A DNA stretch of 64,000 bases, from contig CANKYF010000002.1 of the NCBI GenBank assembly GCA_947487895.1, forward strand, positions 248,001 through 312,000, read 5' to 3'. Position 1 is the stretch's first letter. Each line of letters begins with the position of its first letter. The notes under the pieces were generated by a model, which did no database searches, was not told where the DNA came from, and was given only the letters and a program-made list of their open reading frames with translations. This stretch comes from an uncultured Flavobacteriaceae bacterium. GTDB lineage: Bacteria; Bacteroidota; Bacteroidia; Flavobacteriales; Flavobacteriaceae. The position numbers and the translations under genes are program-made. Positions 43,945 to 52,937 of this stretch are shown piece by piece.

Positions 43945-44565
43945 TTAATTTGTTGATTGTTTTCTCAACTCGTCAAGATCTAAAACATCAGAAGCTAACT
44001 CAATATCATTAGCATTATTAGCAAAAACCTTTTGGACTGTTTTAATCAAAATCATCAAATCATTTGTAAAAGATATTTTTTTAACATATTTAATATCATA
44101 TAATAATTTATCATCCCAACTTAAATTATTTCTTCCAGAAACTTGAGCTAATCCTGTAACACCAGGCTTTACTGTATGTCTAATAGACTCATCAGTAGTA
44201 TAATAAGGCAAATACCTTACTCTTAAAGGTCTTGGTCCTATTAAACTCATATCTCCCTTTATTATATTAATTAATTGAGGAATTTCATCTAAAGAAGATT
44301 TTCTTAAAAAATCACCAAACTTAGTCATTCTTTGTTCATTTGGTAATAAATTACCATGGCTATCTTTTTCATCTGTCATGGTTTTAAATTTTATTATTTT
44401 AAATATTTTTTCTCCTTTACCTGGTCTTTGTTGCAAGAAAAATGGTTTTCCTTTGTTTACAAAAAATAAGCATATAAAAATAACTATGAATATTGGTAAT
44501 AACAGGATTAGCCCTAATATTGCTATAATAAGATCTAAAACTCCCTTAAATAATTTTTTATACAT
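43945..44565 (-). CDS. Initiating sugar-1-phosphate transferase (PglC/WcaJ-type), copy 2
   Basis: About 206 residues. One N-terminal membrane segment (about 8-35), then FKTMTDEKDSHGNLLP, SSLDEIPQLINIIKGDMS, LIGPRPLRVRYLPYYT and VKPGVTGLAQVSGRNN. It shares most of its sequence with the copy at 4366, including the C-terminal LDLDELRK. The start at 44565 matches that copy; the ATG one codon upstream is also possible. It begins the minus-strand module; about 290 bp of gene-free DNA separate it from the divergent prfB. Confidence 0.92.
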   Translation of the reverse strand: MYKKLFKGVLDLIIAILGLILLLPIFIVIFICLFFVNKGKPFFLQQRPGKGEKIFKIIKFKTMTDEKDSHGNLLPNEQRMTKFGDFLRKSSLDEIPQLINIIKGDMSLIGPRPLRVRYLPYYTTDESIRHTVKPGVTGLAQVSGRNNLSWDDKLLYDIKYVKKISFTNDLMILIKTVQKVFANNANDIELASDVLDLDELRKQSTN

Positions 44566-44833
44566 CAAAAACTATTTTACATTACTATAATTTACAATTT
44601 CAATTATACCTGAAAAATTATTGAAATCTGCCCATGAGAATGAGAACATAATTATACTATATTTAGGGATAATATAGTTAAGTTACATTTTACTTTAGGT
44701 AGATTTGTAATGGCAAACATAATACTTATCTATTAATTTTGTTAAAAAAATCGTTTAACTCATTAAAAACCTTTTGTTCGTATTAGTATCTGAAATTATC
44801 CTTACAAATATTTTAATGTTAAACTATAAAACA

Positions 44834-44841
44834 TACTTTTG
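44834..44841 (+). promoter_or_regulatory. -7 promoter box (TACTTTTG) for prfB
   Basis: TACTTTTG matches TAnnTTTG and ends 17 bp before the prfB ATG at 44859. No TTG at the right distance was found. Confidence 0.45.
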
Positions 44842-44858
44842 CTAAAAACTGTACAATT

Positions 44859-45969
44859 ATGATTACTTCAGATCAAATTAAAGATCTAAATACCCGCCTT
44901 GACAAACTAAGGCACTATCTTTGACATAGATAGAAAACTTATTGAAATACAAAACGAAGAAGAACAAACGTTTGATCCTAATTTCTGGAACGACCCAAAA
45001 TCTGCAGAGGTTATAATGAAATCTCTTAGAGTAAAAAAGAAATGGATTGAAGATTATAACACTTTAAAATCTCAAATAGAAGACTTAGAAGTACTCTATG
45101 ACTTCTTTAAAGAAGGAGAAACTCCAGCCGAAGATGTCATGGAACACTATGAAAGTACTTCTAGTTTTCTAGAAGATACAGAATTTAGGAACATGCTTTC
45201 TGATGAAGGGGATAGCTTAAGTGCTGTGCTACAAATTACTGCTGGCGCTGGTGGTACAGAAAGTTGTGATTGGGCAAGCATGCTTATGCGTATGTACTTA
45301 ATGTATGCTGAAAAAGAAGGTTATAAGGTAAGAGAGCTTAATTACCAAGAAGGTGATGTTGCTGGTATTAAAACTGTTACTTTAGAGATTAACGGCGACT
45401 TTGCTTTTGGTTGGTTAAAAGGCGAAAATGGCGTACATAGATTAGTTAGAATCTCACCTTTTGATAGTAATGCCAAACGTCATACCAGCTTTGCTTCGGT
45501 TTATGTGTATCCACTTGTAGATGATACCATAGAAATTGACATAAACCCAGCAGACATAGAAATTACAACAGCACGCTCTAGTGGTGCAGGTGGACAAAAT
45601 GTAAATAAAGTTGAAACTAAAGTACAACTTGTACACAAGCCTACAGGAATTCAAATTCAATGTTCAGAAACACGTTCTCAGCACGATAATAGAGATAGAG
45701 CCATGCAAATGTTACGCTCTCAATTATATGAAATAGAACTGGAAAAACAACGAGCCCAAAGAGACGATATTGAAGCCAGTAAAATGAAAATTGAGTGGGG
45801 AAGCCAAATTAGAAATTATGTTATGCACCCCTACAAATTGGTTAAAGATGTACGTAGTTCTCATGAAACTGGTAATGTAGATGCTGTTATGAATGGGTAT
45901 ATTAACCAATTCTTAAAAGCTTATCTAATGATGATGGGACAAAAACAAGAACAAACAGATCAATTATAA
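44859..45969 (+). CDS. prfB: Peptide chain release factor 2, with programmed +1 frameshift
   Basis: The gene reads 21 codons from ATG 44859 ([21 protein letters not shown]), meets TGA at 44922-44924, then continues in the +1 frame from GAC at 44923 to 45969, about 369 residues in all, the normal RF2 size. The site is TAT CTT TGA C, the same as in most bacterial prfB genes, preceded by AGG as a possible Shine-Dalgarno-like stimulator. The main frame has [16 protein letters not shown], the GGQ peptidyl-hydrolysis motif [11 protein letters not shown] and the stop-recognition region. RF2 releases peptides at UAA and UGA; low RF2 allows the frameshift that makes more. Not a pseudogene. Confidence 0.95.
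44909..44925 (+). promoter_or_regulatory. prfB programmed frameshift site
   Basis: AGG CAC TAT CTT TGA C; slippage of the CTT-bound tRNA by +1 onto TTT skips the TGA. The in-frame TGA is itself an RF2 codon, giving autoregulation. Confidence 0.9.
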
Positions 45970-45970
45970 T

Positions 45971-46588
45971 ATGAAAAAAATAGATACTTTCATTTTTGAC
46001 CTAGGAGGCGTTTTGATAGACTGGAATCCAGAATATGTATTTCTAGATGAGTTTAACGGAGATAGAGAAAAAATGCAGTGGTTTTTTGATAATGTTTGTA
46101 CCAGCGATTGGAATGAAAATCAAGACGCAGGCTACCCTATGGCAAAAGCTACAGAAGAACGTGTTGCCTTATTTCCTGAATACGAGAGTTTAATACGTAT
46201 GTTCTACGGGCGTTGGGTAGAAATGTTAGGTGATGCAATTTCTGGTACTGTTGATATTCTAAAAAAAATAATCGATTCTAAGCAATATAAAGTAGTTGCG
46301 CTCACTAATTGGAGTAGCGAAACTTTTCCAATAGCTTTAGAAAGATTTGAGTTTTTACAATGGTTTGAAGGTATTGTTGTTTCCGGTGATGAAAAAACGA
46401 GAAAACCCTTTGATGACATATATAATTTAACTCTAGAAAGGTATGATATTACTGCCAAAAATTCAATTTTCATAGATGATAATGCAAGAAATATTTCAGC
46501 AGCTAACAACCTAGCAATAAACGGTATTCAGTTTAAAAACCCTGAACAATTAATTGAAGATTTAAAACAGTTTAATATTCATCTTTAA
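45971..46588 (+). CDS. HAD-superfamily phosphatase
   Basis: 205 residues. FIFDLGGVLIDWNPEYVF is motif I of the haloacid dehalogenase fold (with D-x-G variant, as in YihX/GS1-like members), ALTNWSSETFPIA is motif II, KPFDDIYNL carries the motif III Lys, and FIDDNARNISAAN is motif IV. It probably dephosphorylates a sugar phosphate or other metabolite in the cytoplasm. It begins one base after the prfB stop and ends one base before the next start, so the three genes likely form an operon. Confidence 0.9.
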   Translation: MKKIDTFIFDLGGVLIDWNPEYVFLDEFNGDREKMQWFFDNVCTSDWNENQDAGYPMAKATEERVALFPEYESLIRMFYGRWVEMLGDAISGTVDILKKIIDSKQYKVVALTNWSSETFPIALERFEFLQWFEGIVVSGDEKTRKPFDDIYNLTLERYDITAKNSIFIDDNARNISAANNLAINGIQFKNPEQLIEDLKQFNIHL

Positions 46589-46930
46589 ATGATAAAAATA
46601 TATCACAACAACCGTTGTAGCAAGTCGAGACAAGGCTTACAAATCTTAGAAGAATCTGGTAAAGATTTTGAAATAATTAAATATTTAGAAAATATTCCTT
46701 CACAAGAAGAATTATCTAAAATAATAGAGCTTTTGGGCATTAAACCTGTTGAGCTCGTTAGAAAGAACGAAGCTATTTGGAAAGAAAATTACAAAGGAAA
46801 AGAATTGACAGATGCTGAAATTATTGCTGCAATGGTTAAAAATCCCAAGCTCATTGAAAGACCAATAATTATAAATGGTGATAGGGCTGTTATTGGAAGG
46901 CCTCCTGAAAAAATAATCACTATCGTTTAA
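46589..46930 (+). CDS. arsC: ArsC-family (glutaredoxin-type) reductase
   Basis: 113 residues. IKIYHNNRCSKSRQGLQIL holds the catalytic Cys of ArsC-family arsenate reductases; LGIKPVELVRKNEAIWKE and RPIIINGDRAVIGRPPEKI follow the usual pattern, with the Arg residues that bind the oxyanion. It uses glutathione/glutaredoxin-like thiols to reduce arsenate, though in genomes without ars genes nearby the family may have a general role; no ars operon is visible here. It directly follows the HAD gene. Confidence 0.85.
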   Translation: MIKIYHNNRCSKSRQGLQILEESGKDFEIIKYLENIPSQEELSKIIELLGIKPVELVRKNEAIWKENYKGKELTDAEIIAAMVKNPKLIERPIIINGDRAVIGRPPEKIITIV

Positions 46931-47015
46931 GTTTTTTGAATTCTATTAACAAAACTTTAACCATTTAACACTAAACCAAGAGGTATTTTTAAAGTCTTAA
47001 ACTTTAAACGTTTTA

Positions 47016-49472
47016 ATGAACCGACTCATAATTACCTCTCTTCTTATGGCATTTTATGCTTTAAGCACTTCTGCCCAAAAACCACAAAAAAACAATTATA
47101 AAGCCAATAGTTCTGGTGTACAAGATATTCTGGTAACAGGAAAGGTTATAGACAAAGAAACATCAGATCCTCTAGAATATGCTACAATTTCATTTTTTAG
47201 CAAAAGAGAAAATAAAATAGTTACTGGAGGTATTACAGATTTAGAAGGTAATTTTAGTATACCTGTACCACGTGGTGTTTATGATATTACTATTGAGTAT
47301 ATTTCATTTAAATCAGAAAAAATCTTTGCGAAAAAAATCTTTAGACCTCAAAGTTTAGGCGTATTTACATTAGAAATAGATATTGAATCTTTAGGTGAAG
47401 TTGAAATCATTGTAGAAAAAACAACTGTTGAAATTAAACTTGATAAAAAGATTTATAATGTGGGCAAAGACCTTACCGTAAGCGGTGGTAGTGTTAGTGA
47501 TGTTCTAGATAATGTGCCTTCAGTTTCTGTTGATGCCGAAGGAAGCATTGCACTAAGAGGAAATGATAATGTTAGAATTCTTATAAACGGAAAACCATCA
47601 GGATTAGTTGGTTTAAATTCTACAGATGCCTTACGCCAATTACCTGCCGAATCTATTGAAAAAGTTGAAGTAATCACTTCACCTTCGGCTAGATATGAAG
47701 CCGAAGGTACAGCTGGTATATTAAACATTATTCTAAGAAGAAGTAAACTTCAAGGATTAAATGGTTCTATGACTGCTAATTTAGGTTATCCTGAGTCTAG
47801 AGGTATTTCTGGTAATATTAATTACAGAACTGGAGATGTCAATTTTTTTAATACCACTTCTTATCGTTATAACGAAAGACCTGGTAGATGGTTTAGTGAT
47901 GTTCGTTATTTTGATATAAATACGCCAGATTTAGACGAAAGAAGACGTTGGACTCGTATTGGAGATGGCATCACTACTAATTCAGGAATTGAATGGTATA
48001 TTAATAATTCTGCATCTTTAACATCTTCAATAGTATACAGAAATAGTAATAACCAAAGAAACTCTGTTAATAATATGACTCAGTTTAACAAAGTGAGTAA
48101 TACTACTACTGAAAGCTTAAGACTGGATCCTGAAATGGGTGATAATGAAACTTTTCAATATTCGTTAAACTTTACCAAAGACTTTAAGAAAACAGATCAC
48201 AAACTAACACTTGATTTTCAATATGAAAACACAGATGACAATCAATTTTCATTAATTAATTTTAATGGGATTGATACAGATATTGTAGATCAAATTGAAG
48301 ACGAATCAAAAATTTTATTGAGAACAGATTATGTATTACCTCTTGGGGAAATGAGCCAATTAGAAATGGGATTTAGAGGCGATTATAATGATAGAAGTAC
48401 AGATTACAATGTAGAATTACTAAACGTTAACACCAATGAATTTGAAGTAAATGAACTACTATCAAACCTTTTCAATTTTAAACAATACATCACCGCAACT
48501 TACCTTCAATATGGAGGTAAAAAGAATAAATTATCATACCTATTAGGATTAAGATTAGAAAACACCAGAACAACCTTAGACCAACCTACAACAGGAGATT
48601 TTAAAAGAAAAAATTTAAACGGACTATTTCCTACAGTTAATATAAATTTTGAGTTAAGTGATGATGAAAGTATCATGTTTGGTTATAATAGAAGATTAAG
48701 AAGACCTAGAGGTTTTATGCTAAACCCTTTTCCTTCAAGATCAAGTATAACAAACGTATTTCAAGGAAATCCAGATTTAGACCCCACCTACTCTGGTACT
48801 TTTGAAATTGGGTACTTAAATAGGTTTGGTAAATTTACACTTAGTTCAGCCATTTACTATTCTCATTCTACCAATGTAATAGCTTTTGTTAGTAGAAGAA
48901 CAAACGAAACGGTATTAGTTGGTAATGAAGAATCACCTGTAATACAAAGAAGTCCTGTTAATATAGCTACAGACGATAGATACGGATTAGAGTTTAACCT
49001 TAACTATAGCCCTTCTAGAAAATGGCGTATTAATGCAGATGTTAATCTTTTTAAGTTTGAACGAGATGGTTCTTTTGAAGGTATAGATTTAGGTGCCAAC
49101 AATTTTACTTGGAGAAGTAGAATATCAAATAAATTAACACTTCCTTTTAAAATAGATTGGCAAACGGTTATGAGTTATCGAGGCCCTCGATCTGATAATC
49201 AAAACGATAGACAAGCAGTTTTCATTTTAAATCAAGCACTTAGTAAAGATCTATTTAAAGACAAAGCTTCTATTGCTTTTAACGTAAGAGATGTTTTAAA
49301 CAGCTCCATATTTAAAAATAGTATTACTACTGATACATTTACAGCACAACAAGAAACACAATTTAGAGGAGGCAGAATTTACAATGTATCGTTTACCTAC
49401 AGGTTTAATCAAAAGAAAAAAAGAGAAAGGCCTAAGAATAGGAACTTTAGCGAAGAGGGAATGGAAATGTAA
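47016..49472 (+). CDS. TonB-dependent receptor-like outer-membrane protein
   Basis: 818 residues. A signal peptide (LIITSLLMAFYALSTSAQ) is followed by a carboxypeptidase-regulatory-like domain (about residues 38-115, VTGKVIDKETSDPLEYATIS), a plug (about 130-245, VLDNVPSVSVDAEGSIALRG, RYEAEGTAGILNIILRR) and a beta-barrel to the C-terminus (VSFTYRFNQ plus a charged tail). It belongs to the outer-membrane beta-barrel type 3 group rather than SusC. Such proteins import or handle large ligands with TonB energy. There is no SusD partner, so the ligand is unknown. Confidence 0.9.
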   Translation: MNRLIITSLLMAFYALSTSAQKPQKNNYKANSSGVQDILVTGKVIDKETSDPLEYATISFFSKRENKIVTGGITDLEGNFSIPVPRGVYDITIEYISFKSEKIFAKKIFRPQSLGVFTLEIDIESLGEVEIIVEKTTVEIKLDKKIYNVGKDLTVSGGSVSDVLDNVPSVSVDAEGSIALRGNDNVRILINGKPSGLVGLNSTDALRQLPAESIEKVEVITSPSARYEAEGTAGILNIILRRSKLQGLNGSMTANLGYPESRGISGNINYRTGDVNFFNTTSYRYNERPGRWFSDVRYFDINTPDLDERRRWTRIGDGITTNSGIEWYINNSASLTSSIVYRNSNNQRNSVNNMTQFNKVSNTTTESLRLDPEMGDNETFQYSLNFTKDFKKTDHKLTLDFQYENTDDNQFSLINFNGIDTDIVDQIEDESKILLRTDYVLPLGEMSQLEMGFRGDYNDRSTDYNVELLNVNTNEFEVNELLSNLFNFKQYITATYLQYGGKKNKLSYLLGLRLENTRTTLDQPTTGDFKRKNLNGLFPTVNINFELSDDESIMFGYNRRLRRPRGFMLNPFPSRSSITNVFQGNPDLDPTYSGTFEIGYLNRFGKFTLSSAIYYSHSTNVIAFVSRRTNETVLVGNEESPVIQRSPVNIATDDRYGLEFNLNYSPSRKWRINADVNLFKFERDGSFEGIDLGANNFTWRSRISNKLTLPFKIDWQTVMSYRGPRSDNQNDRQAVFILNQALSKDLFKDKASIAFNVRDVLNSSIFKNSITTDTFTAQQETQFRGGRIYNVSFTYRFNQKKKRERPKNRNFSEEGMEM

Positions 49473-49481
49473 GTACATAAA

Positions 49482-49510
49482 AAAAGGAAGCTAATTTAGC
49501 TTCCCTTTAA
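49482..49510 (+). terminator. Terminator after the TonB receptor gene
   Basis: Stem GGAAGCTAA/TTAGCTTCC with flanking A and CCCTTTAATTT runs, 14 bp after the stop. It may also serve the small minus-strand gene at 49533. Confidence 0.7.
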
Positions 49511-49532
49511 TTTATATAATTAAATATTATGC

Positions 49533-49709
49533 TTAAGCATTTAGGCGCTTAGCCTTTCTTTCATCTCTAATTTCTTTTAATCTTTCAATAGAGGAACCAA
49601 AAATCCAGTAAGGAATAACAAAGGTCAATAAAAATATCATTAACCAGAACCCTATAGTTAAAATGGTTAAAAAAGCTAAAAATCCTAAATATTGATCAAA
49701 TTCAAACAT
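49533..49709 (-). CDS. Small single-membrane-region protein (58 aa)
   Basis: A 58-codon gene: MFEFDQYLGFLAFLTILTIG, then a second hydrophobic stretch (FWLMIFLLTFVIPYWIF) and a basic amphipathic tail (RLKEIRDERKAKRLNA). Probably an inner-membrane protein with one or two helices and a cytoplasmic basic end. No family recognised. The open frame fills the gap between receptor and peroxiredoxin genes and ends 23 bp from a hairpin, which supports it as real. Confidence 0.7.
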   Translation of the reverse strand: MFEFDQYLGFLAFLTILTIGFWLMIFLLTFVIPYWIFGSSIERLKEIRDERKAKRLNA

Positions 49710-49802
49710 AATTGTAAGTTATCTTTTTAAAACTTCTGCAAATATAATACAACACCCCGTTTTACACAATACGTAATTAAATTTTATTAACAGAGTTTTT
49801 AA

Positions 49803-50444
49803 CTAATCTAAATTTGGTTGAGGTGTTAACCTTAAATAAGGTTTCACTTCTTTATACCCTTTTGGAAAAATACTTGGAATATCTTCTGTTGCTACAGAAG
49901 GTACAACAACACAATCATCACCATTACTCCAATTTGCAGGTGTAGCAACTTTGTGGTACGCTGTAAGTTGTAAAGAGTCTATAACTCTCAGTAATTCATC
50001 AAAATTACGTCCTGTAGAAGCTGGGTAAGTAATTATTAATTTTACAGTTTTATCAGCTCCAATTACAAAAACAGATCTAACTGTTAAATTACTATTTGCA
50101 TTAGGGTGAATCATATCATAAAGTTCTGAAACCTTTTTATCTTCATCAGCTATTATGGGAAAGTTAACAGATGTATTTTGAGTTTCATTAATATCATTTA
50201 CCCAACCTTTATGAGATTCTAAACCATCTACGCTCAATGCTACCACTTTAACATTACGTTTATCAAACTCATCTTTGTACTTAGCCACAGTACCTAATTC
50301 AGTAGTACATACAGGCGTATAATCTGCTGGATGAGAAAATAAAACGCCCCAACCATCACCTAACCACTCATGAAAATTAATTGTACCTTCGGTTGTTATT
50401 GCACTAAAATCTGGAGCTATATCTCCTAATCTAATTGTTGACAT
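49803..50444 (-). CDS. Peroxiredoxin (Prx6/1-Cys type)
   Basis: 213 residues. IRLGDIAPDFSAITTEG, FSHPADYTPVCTTELG with the peroxidatic Cys, and the long C-terminal dimerisation arm (VVPSVATEDIPSIFPKGYKE, PYLRLTPQP) mark the Prx6 group. It reduces hydrogen and organic peroxides in the cytoplasm. The second Cys (GDDCVVV) is at the place seen in bacterial Prx6 relatives. It stands alone, divergent from the fumarase gene. Confidence 0.93.
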   Translation of the reverse strand: MSTIRLGDIAPDFSAITTEGTINFHEWLGDGWGVLFSHPADYTPVCTTELGTVAKYKDEFDKRNVKVVALSVDGLESHKGWVNDINETQNTSVNFPIIADEDKKVSELYDMIHPNANSNLTVRSVFVIGADKTVKLIITYPASTGRNFDELLRVIDSLQLTAYHKVATPANWSNGDDCVVVPSVATEDIPSIFPKGYKEVKPYLRLTPQPNLD

Positions 50445-50611
50445 ATTTATCGTTTTTATTATTAAAGTAATAGTTAATTAATTCGGTCTATTTTAAACAA
50501 GATGTTTTCTTCATAAAAATAATTCATTTTTTTCCCTTAACTCTTATCTTATTGTTAAAATTGATATTGAAAAACTAACAATTATGATACAGATAAACGT
50601 TTAAAAAGAAT

Positions 50612-50619
50612 TAAATTTG
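50612..50619 (+). promoter_or_regulatory. -7 promoter box (TAAATTTG) for fumC
   Basis: A perfect TAnnTTTG match ending 26 bp before the fumC ATG. No TTG was found at the -33 distance. Confidence 0.5.
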
Positions 50620-50645
50620 TTACACTTAATTAATTATATAAGACA

Positions 50646-52043
50646 ATGAGTTTCAGAATTGAAAAAGACACAATGGGTGAGGTAAAAGTACCTGCCGATA
50701 AACTTTGGGGAGCCCAAACGGAGAGATCTAGAAACAACTTTAAAATTGGACCAGCGGCATCAATGCCTTTAGAAATAGTATATGGTTTTGCCTATTTAAA
50801 AAAAGCTGCAGCCTATACAAATTGTGAATTAGGAGCTTTACCTATTGAAAAACGTGATCTAATAGCTCAAGTTTGTGATGAAATTTTAGAAGGACAGCAT
50901 GATGCTCAATTCCCTTTAGTTGTTTGGCAAACAGGTTCTGGTACCCAAAGTAATATGAATGTTAATGAAGTTATTGCTAATAGAGCACATCAATTAGCAG
51001 GAAAGGTTATTGGAGAAGGTGAAAAAACAATTCAACCTAATGATGATGTGAATAAATCACAATCTTCAAATGACACCTTCCCTACTGGTATGCATATTGC
51101 CGCTTATAAAAAAATAGTAGAAACAACTTTGCCAGGAGTTAAACAACTAAGAGATACCTTAGATGCTAAATCTAAAGCTTTTAAAGATGTAGTGAAAATT
51201 GGTAGAACGCATCTTATGGATGCTACTCCTATTACATTGGGTCAAGAGCTTTCTGGTTATGTTGCTCAATTAAATCATGGCATAAGAGCTTTAGAAAACA
51301 CCTTATCACATTTAAGTGAATTAGCATTAGGAGGTACCGCGGTTGGTACAGGTTTAAATACTCCTAAAGGTTATGACAAGCGTGTAGCAGAGTTTATTGC
51401 TGAATTTACTAGTTTACCGTTTATAACCGCTCCAAATAAATTTGAAGCTTTGGCTGCACACGATGCTTTAGTAGAAACTCATGGCGCTTTAAAACAATTG
51501 GCTGTGTCTTTAAATAAGATTGCTAACGATATTAGATTAATGGCTTCTGGGCCGCGAAGTGGTATTGGAGAAATTATAATTCCTGCAAACGAACCAGGAA
51601 GTTCTATTATGCCAGGTAAAGTAAATCCAACGCAATGTGAGGCAATAACAATGGTTTGTGCTCAAGTTATTGGTAATGATGTTGCTGTTTCTGTTGGAGG
51701 AACACAGGGGCATTATGAATTAAACGTATTTAAACCCGTTATGGCTTATAACGTTTTACAATCTGCTCAGTTAATTGGTGATGCCTGTGTTAGTTTTGAT
51801 GTTAACTGTGCTGCAGGTATAGAGCCAAATAATGCTGTAATTGAAAAGTTACTAAATAACTCTTTAATGTTAGTAACTGCTTTAAACACTAAAATTGGGT
51901 ACTACAAAGCTGCGGAAATAGCAAATACAGCTCACAAAAATGGTACAACACTTAAGGAAGAAGCTATTAATTTAGGATATGTTACTGCTGAACAATATGA
52001 TGAATGGGTAAAACCAGAAGATATGGTAGGTAGTTTGAAATAA
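50646..52043 (+). CDS. fumC: Fumarate hydratase class II
   Basis: 465 residues, usual length. [20 protein letters not shown] opens it; [33 protein letters not shown]-like [18 protein letters not shown], and the fumarase/aspartase signature [16 protein letters not shown] are present. It converts fumarate to malate in the TCA cycle. It has its own promoter and a strong terminator, so it is a single-gene unit. Confidence 0.97.
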   Translation: MSFRIEKDTMGEVKVPADKLWGAQTERSRNNFKIGPAASMPLEIVYGFAYLKKAAAYTNCELGALPIEKRDLIAQVCDEILEGQHDAQFPLVVWQTGSGTQSNMNVNEVIANRAHQLAGKVIGEGEKTIQPNDDVNKSQSSNDTFPTGMHIAAYKKIVETTLPGVKQLRDTLDAKSKAFKDVVKIGRTHLMDATPITLGQELSGYVAQLNHGIRALENTLSHLSELALGGTAVGTGLNTPKGYDKRVAEFIAEFTSLPFITAPNKFEALAAHDALVETHGALKQLAVSLNKIANDIRLMASGPRSGIGEIIIPANEPGSSIMPGKVNPTQCEAITMVCAQVIGNDVAVSVGGTQGHYELNVFKPVMAYNVLQSAQLIGDACVSFDVNCAAGIEPNNAVIEKLLNNSLMLVTALNTKIGYYKAAEIANTAHKNGTTLKEEAINLGYVTAEQYDEWVKPEDMVGSLK

Positions 52044-52068
52044 ATAAGTTTCACATAAAAGAACATAA

Positions 52069-52099
52069 AAAAACAGGTAAATAAATTACCTGTTTTTTT
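52069..52099 (+). terminator. Terminator after fumC
   Basis: AAACAGGTAA, loop ATAAA, TTACCTGTTT followed by T; about 25 bp after the stop. Confidence 0.88.
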
Positions 52100-52193
52100 G
52101 GTTGGTTAGCTATCAATCCTTTGTATTTTACACTTGTTAAAGGAAATCTGGCTCAAAGATATCATTTACCCTTTTTATAACACTTAACAAATG

Positions 52194-52769
52194 TTAATTG
52201 CTATCAATTTTTTTTCTTATTCTACTTAGCTGGACAGCCGTAATCCCTAAATATGAGGCAATTTGATACTGCGGTATCAAATCATCAACATTAGATATTT
52301 GTTTTCTTAAAGTTAAGTATCTATCAGTAGCATCTAAGGACATAAGTTCTACTAAACGTCTTTCATATTTTATATATACCATCTCTAAAACTCTAGCATA
52401 TAAATTATTAAGATCTTTATCTTCGTTACACAAAGCCATTATTTTTGTATAATCTATCTCATATATTTTACAATCCACTAAAACTTCAAAAACATACAAC
52501 GAAGGTTTATTAGTTAACAATGCGGTTAGTGAACCAACAAAACTTTCAGGTAAATAAAAGGATTTATTATATTCTTTTCCAGATTCTGTTGTTATATAAC
52601 ATCTAATAACACCAGATACTAAAAAATAAATCTTAGTAGGCACTTCTCCCAATTCTACTAACTGAGTTCCGGATTTTAATCTTTTAAACTCAGTAATTTC
52701 AATAACTTTCTGAAACGTTTCTTCTGAAAGACTACCAAATTGATTTAAATAGTGAAAATTGCGATGCAT
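52194..52769 (-). CDS. Crp/Fnr-family transcriptional regulator
   Basis: 191 residues. A cyclic-nucleotide-binding fold (about residues 10-125, TQLVELGEVPTKIYFLVSGV, SFYLPESFVGSLTALLT) is followed by a C-terminal winged helix-turn-helix (QIASYLGITAVQLSRIRKKI). The classic cAMP phosphate-binding RSA motif is not evident and no Fnr-type Cys are present, so the signal is unknown. It is a single gene. This subgroup is common in Bacteroidota, often with stress or surface-related targets. Confidence 0.9.
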   Translation of the reverse strand: MHRNFHYLNQFGSLSEETFQKVIEITEFKRLKSGTQLVELGEVPTKIYFLVSGVIRCYITTESGKEYNKSFYLPESFVGSLTALLTNKPSLYVFEVLVDCKIYEIDYTKIMALCNEDKDLNNLYARVLEMVYIKYERRLVELMSLDATDRYLTLRKQISNVDDLIPQYQIASYLGITAVQLSRIRKKIDSN

Positions 52770-52884
52770 TTAAGATACTAAGTTAGGAGGTTGGTTAACC
52801 TAAATTAATACCTTGAAAAGTGAAACATCAATTTTTTCTATAATTGGCACATAAACTTGTTTAGGTGTATTATTAGTATAATTA

Positions 52885-52915
52885 AAAAAGCCTCAGGTAA
52901 TTACCTGAGGCTCTA
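52885..52915 (-). terminator. Terminator of the coiled-coil membrane protein gene
   Basis: A 24-bp perfect palindrome AGCCTCAGGTAA/TTACCTGAGGCT, followed on the minus strand by TTTTTTAATT; 26 bp after the stop at 52938. Confidence 0.85.
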
Positions 52916-52937
52916 AACTGTAGGTTTATACTGTTTA

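Noticed and set aside
44859-45015. prfB looks frameshifted, with an in-frame TGA after 21 codons
   Set aside because: The TAT CTT TGA C site is the standard programmed frameshift of RF2 genes, so the gene is intact.
52841-52862. TTGGCACATAAACTTGTTT as a sigma-54 promoter
   Set aside because: Spacing to the -12 element is off by one and no plus-strand gene follows.
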